From contig JAOPGA020001506.1 in the NCBI GenBank assembly GCA_026419775.2, forward strand, positions 1 through 64,000: DNA of 64,000 nucleotides. Direction: 5' to 3'. The stretch comes from Acrasis kona. Lineage: Eukaryota; Heterolobosea; Eutetramitea; Acrasida; Acrasidae. Made by a program: the position numbers and the translations under genes. The notes under the pieces were generated by a model. It was not told the DNA's origin. It did no database searches and saw only the letters and a program-made list of their open reading frames with translations. Shown here in pieces: positions 1 to 10,232 of the stretch (its first letter is position 1; the number at the start of each line of letters is the position of its first letter).

Positions 1-108
1 ATTCTTCCGCCATGCCGGAAATGGATTTCATAGAAATAGCGCTCGAAACGGTTCGAACTTTCTTCAAATATGGTATTTAGTTATTTATATTATATCTAGC
101 TTTTTAAA

Positions 109-2710
109 ATGAAAATACTACAACTCATCATATTATCGACGTTGTTGATAACTGCTCTGTCTCAAGAAGAATATCGTACGTTCCATAGGGTTACACCAAC
201 TCTGAAAAGAACCAGAGGACCCGTTGTACTTTTTACTCCTCAAACTTTGGCTGCGTATTATAATGTTCCATGGTCTCCTACAGCTGGTGCAGGTAAAACA
301 ATAGGTATCGTTGTATCCAATCTATGCAACAGAACAGAAGAAATGCTTGGCTACTTTAACGATTATTACAACCTACCACCATGTACAACAGCAAACGGAT
401 GCTTTAAGAAAGTGGACCAGTATGGCGGACAAAACTATCCACCTATAGAAAACGCGATCGCAGCAACAGAAAGTTACCTCGACACACAGTGGGCTCATGC
501 TTTAGCTCCAGGTGCGAAGATTTTATTGGTCTTAGCCAATTCGCAATACGCTGCAGATATATACCAAGCTATTGTATATGCAGGGAATAATGCTGACTAC
601 GTTTCAATGTCATTTGGATTTACAGAGACGAATGACCCTATATTTGATCAACTAGACCAGTATTTTGCATCAAAACCGCTAGTATCGTTTTTCGCAGCTG
701 CAGGAGATGCTTCTGGAGAGGTGTGCTTCCCAGCTTCCTCAACTCATGTTACCGCTGTTGGAGGTACAGTTGTAATCAGTTATGATAATGGTATTGTTGA
801 AGAGGCGTCGGCTTATGCAGGAGGAGGCTGCAGTACACTTTACCCACCTTCACTCTTCCAATCCTTATCACCAGACTACCAATCTCTTGGATGCAACAAT
901 ATGAAGGCCACGCCAGATGTCGCTATAGTCTCACAGGAGGTTTATTTTGTCACCGATTATAGATGTCGATATAGCATGGATAATATCTTTACCTACGATA
1001 CATATTGCGGTCAATATGCATCGGGCACTAGTCTCTCTACACCTTTGTTAGCTGCTAAAGCAGCAGCTTCAAATGAGTTGTTCAATCAGCAAGCTATATA
1101 TGCAAACAATAGATTTATTTTCAAAGATATTGTAACTGGAGGATACAATTAATTCTCCCATTACTAGTGCTGTACCAACTACAACAACTACCTCTTCACC
1201 AACTACAGATTCGCCTACTACTACAATAGCCAATAATATAGCTACCACTGATGCATCAACCACAACTCCCTCAGCTTCTCCAAATACCTCAGCACCAACA
1301 TTCGATGATGTACCAACTACCTCTGCACCAACCACCGCTACTACTTCTCTGCCTACAATCAATCAACCAACAACTGATATTGAACCATCCATTGCACCAA
1401 CTACAGAAACTACTTCAGCTGATACAAATACCATTGAATCAACTACAAATTCACCTACTACCACATCATCAACTACCACAGAATTACCAACTACTTTCTC
1501 ATCTCCAGCAACTACCTCTGCACCACCGACTACTGTCTCGTCCACTACCTCAGTTCCACCCGCTTCAACCGCATTACCAACTTCCTCAGAGTTACCGACC
1601 TTCAACTTAACGCCTAGACCAACTACTTCCGCACCTCCACCAACTACCTCTACTAAAACAACAGAACTAACTACTAGTACACCTCCAACTACTGCAGCAT
1701 CCACCGCAACCACTTCAGCATTGTCGACTGCTTCCGCTACAACATCTACTGCGATACCGACCACTATTGATCCAAGTTCCACCTATGTGCCAACTACTAG
1801 TGCTGCAACAGCCGCTACAATAACAGCTACTGAAGTACCTGTAAGTACCGTTGTACCAATCGCTGCAACAGGATATCCGACTACTAGCACACCAAATACC
1901 AATGCACCAACTAGTACTATTGCTCCTCTGACGACTGCCGCCCCACAAAGTACTCATGCATCAAACATTTTACCGATCACTACTAGTTCACCAACATACT
2001 CTTCAATCAATACAAATGGGCCAGCCACTACTGAATCAACACAAACTACTCATTCTAACACAATGATACCTGAGACAACCTCGTGGTTAACTGGAGCACC
2101 AACTACATCTGCCCCAACATTAACTGCAAAACCAACCACCATTGTTGAGGTTACAAATACTGCTATACCAACAACTATCTCTTATTCTACTACTAGTCCA
2201 AATCAATACACTACAACACTACCTGTAACTTGCCCAACTTGTCCATGTGGAGTAATTGGTAAAAGAAGAAATACTCCTGATGGATGTCAAACTTGCAAAG
2301 ATTGTTCGACTGCTTTCACTACACCAACAGCCCAATCAACGTGCGCAATGTGTTATTGTGGCTCATATACTGTTAGCAAGCGAAATGGATGTCCAGTTTG
2401 CGCCTTATGTACTTCTTCAACTCCTACCACAATTGGTTCTCCAGCGAAACAAGTGACAACCCCGTCACCGTCCTCACAAATAAAAGCAACTTGTCCTATA
2501 TGTTTATGTGGATCTTTAATTGGAGAAACAAGCGGCAACTGTCCAGCATGTAAACAATGTACATCAGAGCCAACTACTAACCCAAAACAACCCGGAGCGA
2601 ATGAATCAGGAGAAAATAATGCTAGAGATATTTTAAATTCAGTTGGAACTACTACTGCTACTGTAGGAGCTTTGGTAGGCAGTGTTGTCGCTGCTGTAGC
2701 AATGGTATGA
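109..2710 (+). CDS. Secreted S53 (sedolisin) peptidase with Thr-rich stalk and GPI-like tail
   Basis: Residues 1-18 form a signal peptide. The next ~330 residues are an S53 serine-carboxyl peptidase domain: the Glu and Asp of the TESYLDTQW block, the oxyanion Asp in FFAAAGDAS, and the nucleophile in SGTSLSTP are all present. This family cleaves proteins at acid pH. The frame stops at 1150-1152 just inside the conserved D-I-x-x-G-x-N calcium-site motif. The +1 frame continues without interruption into a ~340-residue Thr/Ser/Pro mucin-like stalk, then three Cys modules (CxxCxCG...GCxxCxxC, about 2230-2570) and a C-terminal hydrophobic segment typical of GPI attachment. The span 109-2710 is 2602 nt, that is 867 codons plus one base, so skipping one T near 1150 joins all parts (866 aa). 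A sequencing indel, a real frameshift and programmed frameshifting all remain possible. Without the join, the first ORF alone would be a truncated secreted peptidase. Confidence 0.8.
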
Positions 2711-3673
2711 TGCCCTTGCAATCTACTACTGCTAATAAAAACTTTAACTTATCTTTTTTACTGGGTGTTCTTTTAATAGTTGTGTGAGTTACACTGGTAT
2801 AGAGAAGATTATTTCCTTGATCTGTTTGAATTGTAATTTGAAATTGAGAAGGGGAGTGGAGCGTCTGATCCAGGAGCAACCTGAAAGAAAACACTTAAAG
2901 AGAGCGTCCAGATACATGTCTTACAAACAAAAGGCGAGACAGATCAGGATCAAGATGAACTCGTTTAGTGTGTGTCAGGACGTGTCCGTCAAAAAGGAGG
3001 TAGAAGAAAAGGGGGAAATTGAACAGCCCTAAAGACGGGTTCATACCTGAAGGAAGATGAGCCGTATACAAAATAAATTACTTCTTTTTTATCTCAAGTT
3101 TTAATAACAAATAAAGGAACAAACCAAATCATTTCAGCCCAGTGGAACTTAGACAAGTTTTGCGAAATGACATATGTTACCCACTAAAAGTTTTCAAAAG
3201 TCAGAGAATACATTCTATTGACGTCTTTGTGAATCGTGAATCTCTTGTAATCCCAAAACGCATTCAACTGCAATATGCAAAAACTTGGTTAATAGATATT
3301 CAACATTCTTGTTATCAAAATTTTTAATATTAGATTTTGCTCTCTCTATTAGTTATTATAGATGCCAGTCGGAACAGGCATTATCATAATTTAGGATATT
3401 GAAAATCCTTTATTGATGTGATGTGTGAGAGACCGTTGAATAATCAAACAGCAACAATAGTGTTGTAGCTCTCGTTAAAAAGTTTGAAGTTTTCAGAAGA
3501 CTATGAGGAGGAGGACAATACCAAGTATATTGGAGTGAAAGTTCCCAACATACACAATTTTGTTGATGATTCCAAAAGATTATGTTATAGATCGTTTTTT
3601 GAAAAAATAAAGTGTTGAATGTTCAAATTACAAATTTTTACTTTTTAAAGGGCCTAATGATATAATAAATAAT
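2711..3673. other. Intergenic, no supported gene
   Basis: AT-rich stretch between the S53 gene and the convergent ThrE gene. It contains short open frames on the plus strand (about 2784-3032 and 3142-3327) that lack an ATG start and any recognisable domain. AATAAA-like motifs near 3071 and 3110 could be polyadenylation signals. I see no RNA gene. Confidence 0.5.
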
Positions 3674-5566
3674 TTAATATGAGAACTGTCCTCTCTTTTT
3701 CGGGAATACAATCTCCGCAACAACCAGACCAGTCACTAAAGACGTGGCAGCAATAATTGCATTGAACAAGGTCTGCACTGCAGTCACCACATCCCTCTGC
3801 AACAATAAATTAATACTCGAGGCACTGGCATAACCAGGGACCAACAACAAAATTGCACAAGCCGTGACAACATTACTAGGGCGGAACGAAAGGAAACCAT
3901 ATAAATTTCCAATAAAGCCAATAATAAAAGCGTTTAACATTCCAGCAATTTCCGAACTCATAATCAACCTCCAATACATGTCTCCAAAAAACGCTGCACA
4001 ACAAGCAATCGTCACAAACACATAACTCGTCACAAAGCGAGGTACTTTAAAGTAAATAATAATGATCATGATCATCGGAGGCAACACCGCCGCTTTGATC
4101 CACACCGGTAACTCTTGCCTCTCAAATGGCTGGTCGTAGGCATAAGGTACCGACAGGCTCTTGAATCCATCATCGATTCGATTCGTTATCAACAAACCAA
4201 ATCCTATACTTATCACGGTGACCATGACGTTTACAATACGCATGGTTCCACTTTGTAAATGACCGGCAGTAAGTTCGTCTATGGAAGTGGTCAAGCTCAT
4301 ACCAGGTAACAACATGACCACTCCAGACAGTGCAACCAGCGTCACGTTGATGTGCACTCCAGTGCTATACAGTGCGAATCGAAATAGAATAGCAACAAAA
4401 CCACAAACCAATGCACTCAATCCAGTGCTTATGCGATACAATAATCTTATTCTTGATTGTAGTAAAAGTATCATGCTGACCAAGAACCCACCTATGAAGG
4501 CGGAGATGAACTCTCCCCACGTACCATCCAACAATACGGCGAAAATGGCTGCAAAAATGGTCGTGACGAATACTGTCCAAAACGGCGACGAGAATGTTGA
4601 TGTTTCTTTGAGAATAAATTTGATTTTTTTACGAGCCTCTTGCGCGGAGGGTATTTGACCCGTGGCAACGTCGTATGCAAGTCTATCCAATTCCATAAAC
4701 TTCTTCATGTCCAGTGCGGATCCGTTGATGCGAACGAAATTGGAAAAGTTGGGATTGTTGCTCTCCATGTCGTCAGTGTCCAAAATGTTACCAAAGTTGA
4801 ACCATATGCCCGATGGCGTGGCAAAGTAATTTCCCATCACTCCGTAATAATTGCTGACCACCATCAAATTATGCTCCAAACGATGAGAAGGTATGGCGAA
4901 AATGCTCATCGTGTATGCAAAGTCAATGATGAAGATTCGAACGTCTCTTTGTTGTTCCGGTGTCAAATCCTTGTAGGGCACTTTTGCTGTTCTTGGTTTT
5001 TTATGTTTCTTAATGGTGTGCCACCAATTCTTTAAATTTTGAACTGCTTTGAATCCTCTCTTTTGTTCCGATTTTTGGTTGGGGTCGTTCTTGTCGTTAT
5101 GAGTCTCGGTTTGGTCGTATTCGTAACTCAAGTCCTTGGTTAGATTAATGTCGAAGCTTTTGGCGATGACGTGCTTCCACTGCCTTTGTCCCTTTCCTAA
5201 TTTGATGCTCATCTTCCTCTCCATTAGCGCGCTCCTTTGACTTGGTAGGATGATAGTTGGGCTGATACCAGTCATTGGTGGTTCGCTGTGAAGTGATGTG
5301 GGATTAATGCTGGATTTAAATGCCAAATTATCTATGGATTTGGATGTATTTAACGCACCTCCTATTGGGTCGTGATCCACTGTTAATGTATCATGTGAGT
5401 GATGCTCGTCGTGTTCATGTTCGTGTTCGTGTTGTGCATTTGATGTTTCTTTTTTGGGTGAAGTTGCTTCGATTTGAATTCGTGGAGGTGCATCTGGGTC
5501 TGATGTATGGTTTGTATCTGAATTAATATCAATCGTAGTATCGTTTGTATTTCTTTGCTCAGGCAT
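3674..5566 (-). CDS. ThrE/DUF1212-family multi-pass membrane protein
   Basis: 630 aa. Residues 1-200 are hydrophilic and low-complexity, with a His/Glu-rich stretch near residue 45. From about residue 205 the protein matches the DUF1212 (ThrE N-terminal) fold: a helix containing FAYTMSIFAIPSHRLEHNL, the YYGVMGNYFATPSG segment, and an ING/LDRLAYDV block. Roughly nine or ten hydrophobic helices follow, with the LPGMSLTTSIDEL motif typical of the family. Known relatives are bacterial threonine/serine exporters and fungal Prm10-type proteins; the substrate in eukaryotes is not established. Transport of small amino acids is therefore inference. Single exon; ATG at 5566. The C-terminal half resembles ThrE_2, so both halves of the usual pair are fused as in fungi. 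Confidence 0.85.
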   Translation of the reverse strand: MPEQRNTNDTTIDINSDTNHTSDPDAPPRIQIEATSPKKETSNAQHEHEHEHDEHHSHDTLTVDHDPIGGALNTSKSIDNLAFKSSINPTSLHSEPPMTGISPTIILPSQRSALMERKMSIKLGKGQRQWKHVIAKSFDINLTKDLSYEYDQTETHNDKNDPNQKSEQKRGFKAVQNLKNWWHTIKKHKKPRTAKVPYKDLTPEQQRDVRIFIIDFAYTMSIFAIPSHRLEHNLMVVSNYYGVMGNYFATPSGIWFNFGNILDTDDMESNNPNFSNFVRINGSALDMKKFMELDRLAYDVATGQIPSAQEARKKIKFILKETSTFSSPFWTVFVTTIFAAIFAVLLDGTWGEFISAFIGGFLVSMILLLQSRIRLLYRISTGLSALVCGFVAILFRFALYSTGVHINVTLVALSGVVMLLPGMSLTTSIDELTAGHLQSGTMRIVNVMVTVISIGFGLLITNRIDDGFKSLSVPYAYDQPFERQELPVWIKAAVLPPMIMIIIIYFKVPRFVTSYVFVTIACCAAFFGDMYWRLIMSSEIAGMLNAFIIGFIGNLYGFLSFRPSNVVTACAILLLVPGYASASSINLLLQRDVVTAVQTLFNAIIAATSLVTGLVVAEIVFPKKRGQFSY

Positions 5567-5755
5567 TTTGATTTTTTAACATACATATTCTAAATTTAGA
5601 CAAAGAATTCTGTTAACAGCAAAACTCCCGTTCCTTGTAGAAGCTATTCAATCTAACATGATTTAACATCTGCTAAGAATAAGTGTATTAAATCTTCATC
5701 TTTAGAAGTAGATTGAAGGACGGACTTTCTTTTTCGAAGCACTTTTTTTGTAATT

Positions 5756-6193
5756 ATGTTACGAAATATCAAGTACATATACCAACTAGCCCACAACCCT
5801 ATTATTCTTCGGTTCAGCACTAATAACATATTGTATAAAAATGAAAAAGAAACCTTACTCTCTTATTCTGAACAAGTAGCAAAAGAGGTACACAGCAAGT
5901 TCGGTGATAAAAGTAGAGAAGAGATGGAATCTCCAGAGATGCGCGATGAAGTCACAAAGATTGCTTCTGGTGTAAGACAAAAGCATATTGATCGCCTTTT
6001 AGAATCAATCAATGGTGATTCTCAAGAAACAAAATCAACTGCACTCGATGAAAGTAAGCTATCAAAAATGGATTTGAGAAGGGCTGAGCAAATCAAAATG
6101 AGAAGTAAACAGGAGGCAGAGCAGAGGAGGAAGCAATCCGAGAATGTTAATAAACCAAAAAAAGGACCAGACGTTGTCGTGGTTAAGCGTTAA
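5756..6193 (+). CDS. Small basic, probably mitochondrial protein
   Basis: 145 aa, unrecognised. The N-terminus (MLRNIKYIYQLAHN... then RFST) is basic, without acidic residues for ~28 residues, and looks like a mitochondrial presequence. The rest is highly charged and helical, with a Glu/Lys/Gln-rich C-terminal half (residues 95-140) likely to form a coiled coil. It lies 190 nt from the divergent ThrE gene and 118 nt upstream of the C2-pseudokinase start. An assembly factor or mitoribosome-associated role is conceivable, but nothing in the sequence shows it. Confidence 0.6.
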   Translation: MLRNIKYIYQLAHNPIILRFSTNNILYKNEKETLLSYSEQVAKEVHSKFGDKSREEMESPEMRDEVTKIASGVRQKHIDRLLESINGDSQETKSTALDESKLSKMDLRRAEQIKMRSKQEAEQRRKQSENVNKPKKGPDVVVVKR

Positions 6194-6311
6194 ATGCTCT
6201 GTTAAAATCATACATTGGTGCAATAATAAACAAATAATTTCCCTTATTAACATGCATGTTCATCCTTTTTTCTTGACTCAACCTGAAAAGTTTGTTTGTT
6301 GTAGTTCACAT

Positions 6312-7761
6312 ATGCCTGGGACAACTGTTGAAGTGTTCGCACCCTCGCCTGATGGTAGTTTGGATTGGGGAGGGAATACAAGATACAAATCACAACCACA
6401 CATCAATGTGACTGTGCAGTTTGCTCGTTCGATCGCTACTTCGACAAAGTTTTATGAAGAATTAGTCCCAAACCCATATGCCGTACTAAAGTGTGGAAAC
6501 GTCGATTATCGAACTAATACTGCAAAAAAAACGAGCGAGCCAGTTTGGGACCAATCGTTCACACTTTTAATTACGTTGGATGCAAATGTGCCGAAAGACT
6601 CATTACACTTGGAGCTCTGGGACAAACACACTTTCCAGAAAGACACACTGAGTATTTGACATTTCTCATCAATCAATGTACTAACCAATTATTAGTTGGA
6701 GTAGGGCAAACAGACTTGAAAGTAAGATTCACTCTACGTTATTTTTACTAATTTAACTGCAGAACCTATACCGGTCCCTTCCAACCGAAGTTGAAATTAG
6801 CGTTTATAACAAAACAAATAGCAACGTGCGGACGGGTGTCGTGTTTATAAAAATTACTGCGATCAATTTTGGAGACAAGTTGTTCGATAACGAAAAGGAG
6901 GATCGGTATACTGTTAAAAAGTTCGAAAAAAAAGACAGGCTAGGACCGTTTTATCTCATACAAGACAAGTTATTCCCAGAAAAGGACAAATACTTGATCC
7001 GTCTCATTTTTAATAATCTTGGCGGTGTTCTAAATGCGTATCGCAAGTTGTGGAGCATCAAGTACTTGGACTTTAAATATTTGATCGATTGTCAAGATTT
7101 GTTCATCAGCCAGAGAGGAGACGAGAATTTGGAGATTGCGTACTTGTTATACTTTGTCACCAATTCACAATGGCAGAGCGACCTGAGCACGTTGCTGGTG
7201 CGGTATAGAGAGAATGACAAGACGTTACCAAGAAAATACATTCGCGACGTGACCCATCAGGTTACATTAGCTTTAGAGTACATGCACAAGTGTAATTTCA
7301 TACACGGAGAGTTGAGGGCCACCAATGTATTAATTATGGATACCAACCACATTTGCGTGAACACATTTACAAACACCAGAGTACATGGTGCCACGACCGA
7401 TACACATTTTAGAGCGCCGGAAAGCTTAAATAAGAGCGGGGTGGCGTTAACGACTGCCAGTGATATGTTTAGTTTGGGTATATTAATGTATGAATTGTGT
7501 ACGCTACACAAGAGAGTCCAACATGCTTCCTTGGTGTTGGAACATCCTGAAGGAGAATATGGAGAGAAACTTGCCAACGAAGCACTGCGGGACACTGGCG
7601 ATGATTTGATTGCTGAGCTTATTAAGGATTTGATAAAAATTGATCCGATCAATCGGTTGACAGCAAGTGATGTTTTGAAGAGGTTGGACCCTACAAGAGG
7701 AATGGGCTTATGGGAGTCATTGGGTCAAGGATTATTTGTAGACGTAACAATAAATTCGTGA
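6312..7761 (+). CDS. C2 domain-pseudokinase protein (3 exons)
   Basis: Exons 6312-6651, 6696-6721 and 6763-7761; introns of 44 and 41 nt, the first with a perfect TACTAAC branch site. Splicing gives 454 aa and restores an intact C2 domain (about residues 30-150: VTVQFARSIA, NPYAVLKCG, PVWDQSFTLLI, LHLELWDK, KDTLIGVGQTDLK). The C-terminal ~270 residues are a protein-kinase fold with FIHGELRATNVLI, RAPES and ASDMFSLGILMYEL. The HRD Asp is Glu (HGE, near residue 302), and the DFG triad is replaced by VNTF near residue 320, so catalysis is unlikely. It is probably a membrane-recruited scaffold; TKL-like affinity is inferred. Two earlier in-frame ATGs exist (6144, 6252); 6312 is chosen because it begins the conserved part and does not overlap the upstream gene. 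Confidence 0.78.
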
Positions 7762-7886
7762 TATAAAGTTTTAATGTATTTACTCGTGTTCTGTCTACCA
7801 ATATAACAAAAAACCCACTGGACATTTTAATCAACCGATGTATTTTTATGATTTGAAGTTGCGAGTTCATTGAAGTTCACGAATAA

Positions 7887-8627
7887 ATGGAGGAGGATGC
7901 AGTTCGTCAACAATGGATGTCAGAGCAGATAGATTTGAAACAAAGATTGAGTTTAATAGACAAAAGCAAATGGAATAAGGAGGATATAAAATACATTGCA
8001 GGGGTGGACATTTCCTTTTTTAAGGACAATCATGTTGATGCTATTTCCTCCCTAGTTGTGATGACCTATCCTAATTGCAATGTTGTGTATGAGGACTACG
8101 AACTTGTCAAGTTGGAGCTTCCGTACATATCAGGATTTCTAGGGTTTAGGGAGGTTCCTCATCTTGTTAAATTAATTGACAGTTTGAAAAAAAAGTCTCC
8201 ACAATATACCCCTGACGTAATCTTAGTAGATGGTAATGGTATACTTCATCCGCGTGGGTTTGGACTTGCATCCCACTTGGGAGTATTAACTGAAATGGTG
8301 ACCATTGGTGTAGCTAAAAAACTACTTTTCATTGATGGTGTAACAAGAGAAAAAGTTAAGGATTGGACGGACGAGCATCTTCACCAAGGAGGGGACTCTT
8401 TTAAAATTGTTGGAGATAGTGGAAACATACACGGAGCAATTCTTCGCTCTACAACGGACTCTACCAAGCCAATTTATGTGTCGATTGGTCACAATGTGAG
8501 CCTTGAAACATCCCTAGATATTGTAAAAGCAGTATGCATAAATCGCATTCCAGAGCCAATACGCCAGGCTGATTTGAGGTCGAGGGATGTTGTGAGAAAG
8601 GCATTAAATAACTCTTCAATTTCTTAA
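7887..8627 (+). CDS. ENDOV: Endonuclease V
   Basis: 246 aa, usual length for the family. The metal-binding and catalytic residues are all visible: GVDIS (Asp ~41), the GFRE Glu after PYISGFLGF, LVDGNG Asp, HPRGFGLASHLG, and IGVAKK Lys. EndoV cuts RNA or DNA one base 3' of deoxyinosine or inosine; eukaryotic enzymes act mainly on inosine-containing RNA (family knowledge). Single exon. It ends 36 nt before the stop of the convergent LRR gene. Nothing unusual in sequence. Confidence 0.93.
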   Translation: MEEDAVRQQWMSEQIDLKQRLSLIDKSKWNKEDIKYIAGVDISFFKDNHVDAISSLVVMTYPNCNVVYEDYELVKLELPYISGFLGFREVPHLVKLIDSLKKKSPQYTPDVILVDGNGILHPRGFGLASHLGVLTEMVTIGVAKKLLFIDGVTREKVKDWTDEHLHQGGDSFKIVGDSGNIHGAILRSTTDSTKPIYVSIGHNVSLETSLDIVKAVCINRIPEPIRQADLRSRDVVRKALNNSSIS

Positions 8628-8663
8628 AACACATCATTATTTCCTAATAAAAATCAAAATTGA

Positions 8664-10169
8664 TCAGAGTATCTTTATTATTTTAGTTTTTTCAACAACC
8701 CTCTTCCAGAAATCTGGGTTACTAACACACCCTGAACATTTAAGAGTGTTCAGGGATTGACAAGCATCAACAAGATCTGCCATTATTTCTGGGGACACTG
8801 AGAATCCCCAAATTTCTAGGTGTTCCATACTCCTCATACCAGACAGAATCCGGGCATGTTCATTAGTTATTTCAGAACTAATACGGATACAACCAAAACA
8901 TAATTTTTTAATGTCACTTTGCATTCCATCAAGTGCTAGCAACCAATCAGCACTCAATGAAGCACCTTTCATCTGTACACTTGTCAAAGATTTATGCTTC
9001 ATGGCAATTATCATACTACTATTAGACAAACTCTCGTTTCCATCCACATTTAAATGTTGTAGAAAAGGAAGACCACCAGGGACACCAAACAACAACTCTA
9101 AATCCCCATCAGTCACTTTTGAATAAGATATAGTTAATTTGGTCAAGTATTTCGATGCTCCAAGCGCAGTAAACAACTCTGAAGAAATCTTCGACATATC
9201 TGTCAAGCTCAGTTTTGTGATAAAGTGATTAGAAAGCACAAAATCAAAACCTTGTGCGGACAAGTCTAGAGTGGAGGAAGATAAGGCCAGATTACACAGA
9301 GAACTCGTACTAGATAACATTCTAAAGTCGTCATCTTCATAATCATGCCGCCCAAGATACAATTTTTTGAGACTAGGATGGCGAGAACAAATTTTTAAAA
9401 AACGCCTCAAGAAAGCATAGGGGACATCAACATGCAATGCTTGTAAGCATTTTGATTGTTGAATAGCAGCGAGATTGTCTCTCGTTACTGTATAATCGAG
9501 CAAATAAAGTTTTTTAATATTTGACAATTTTAAAAGGTCGTCAACAATGTTGCTTTTTATCATGATGGATGCATTCCTTCTATTCTTTGCCTTTCTATTG
9601 TTGTATGGGTTGATGATTTGTAGCACTTGTAATTGTGGAAAACTCGACAAACTGTCTATTGCTTCTGTTCGGTATTGATAGCAACTAATGTTCACCCACG
9701 ATCTTGTCGTTTGCTGGTGTACAAATTTAGTTTCGTATTTTAGCTCGTCAGAGTCTGATACCATGTTTTGTTGGTTCTTCAAATCAATGGAATCTAGCCG
9801 AGGGCACCTGTCTATGAAATCTATCACATCCGACAGCGTTAGATCTGTTTGGCCTCTGAGAAGTACGCTTTTTAAATTATTAAAGTTTAGTTTTTCCAGC
9901 AGTTCGAATTCAAGGTGTGAACCCGGAAAAACATTTGTTACAATGCATGGGTAACTCAGATCTATGTGTTTATATAGTAGTTGAATGCTCCTGGACTGGT
10001 TTGTGCTGCAGTGACCATACATTAATTTAATTAGCTTTGAACTATTCAAATTCAACACTAAACATTCCGGGTGATTTACAGTGTCAATCACTTGATAAAG
10101 TATACGATTGAGGGGTAGTCTGTAGAATTCTAGGATGAACAACTTCACCTCAAATGGTAGTTGATCCAT
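8664..10169 (-). CDS. Leucine-rich-repeat protein with F-box-like N-terminus
   Basis: 501 aa, single exon. The first ~20 residues (LPFEVKLFILEFYRLP) resemble the start of an F-box, but the box is incomplete. From about residue 75 the protein is a series of irregular leucine-rich repeats of the RNI/AMN1 kind (LKKLYLGRHDYEDDDF, LTKLTISYSKVTDGDLE, LQHLNVDGNESLS, MEHLEIWGF). Such proteins are usually substrate adaptors of SCF ubiquitin ligases; that role is inferred. Divergent from the LamG gene at 10233 with only 63 nt between start codons, so the two may share a promoter. Confidence 0.7.
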   Translation of the reverse strand: MDQLPFEVKLFILEFYRLPLNRILYQVIDTVNHPECLVLNLNSSKLIKLMYGHCSTNQSRSIQLLYKHIDLSYPCIVTNVFPGSHLEFELLEKLNFNNLKSVLLRGQTDLTLSDVIDFIDRCPRLDSIDLKNQQNMVSDSDELKYETKFVHQQTTRSWVNISCYQYRTEAIDSLSSFPQLQVLQIINPYNNRKAKNRRNASIMIKSNIVDDLLKLSNIKKLYLLDYTVTRDNLAAIQQSKCLQALHVDVPYAFLRRFLKICSRHPSLKKLYLGRHDYEDDDFRMLSSTSSLCNLALSSSTLDLSAQGFDFVLSNHFITKLSLTDMSKISSELFTALGASKYLTKLTISYSKVTDGDLELLFGVPGGLPFLQHLNVDGNESLSNSSMIIAMKHKSLTSVQMKGASLSADWLLALDGMQSDIKKLCFGCIRISSEITNEHARILSGMRSMEHLEIWGFSVSPEIMADLVDACQSLNTLKCSGCVSNPDFWKRVVEKTKIIKIL

Positions 10170-10232
10170 TTTTTGTAAGGCTGAGAGAAGCGTTTGTAGT
10201 TGACTCTGCTTACATTTTAAAGACCATTACCA

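Noticed and set aside
1077-1167. Intron from donor 1077 to acceptor 1167 joining the S53 frames
   Set aside because: It gives the right frame but deletes the conserved D-I-x-x-G-x-N segment, and the donor GTTGTT is poor.
1069-2000. Long open frames antisense to the Thr-rich stalk (Val/Gly/Ser-rich)
   Set aside because: Shadows of the ACT/ACA repeat coding; no independent start context or domain.
2784-3327. Two plus-strand open frames (about 2784-3032 and 3142-3327)
   Set aside because: They start with GTG, have no ATG at the start and no motif, and lie in a 3' flanking region.
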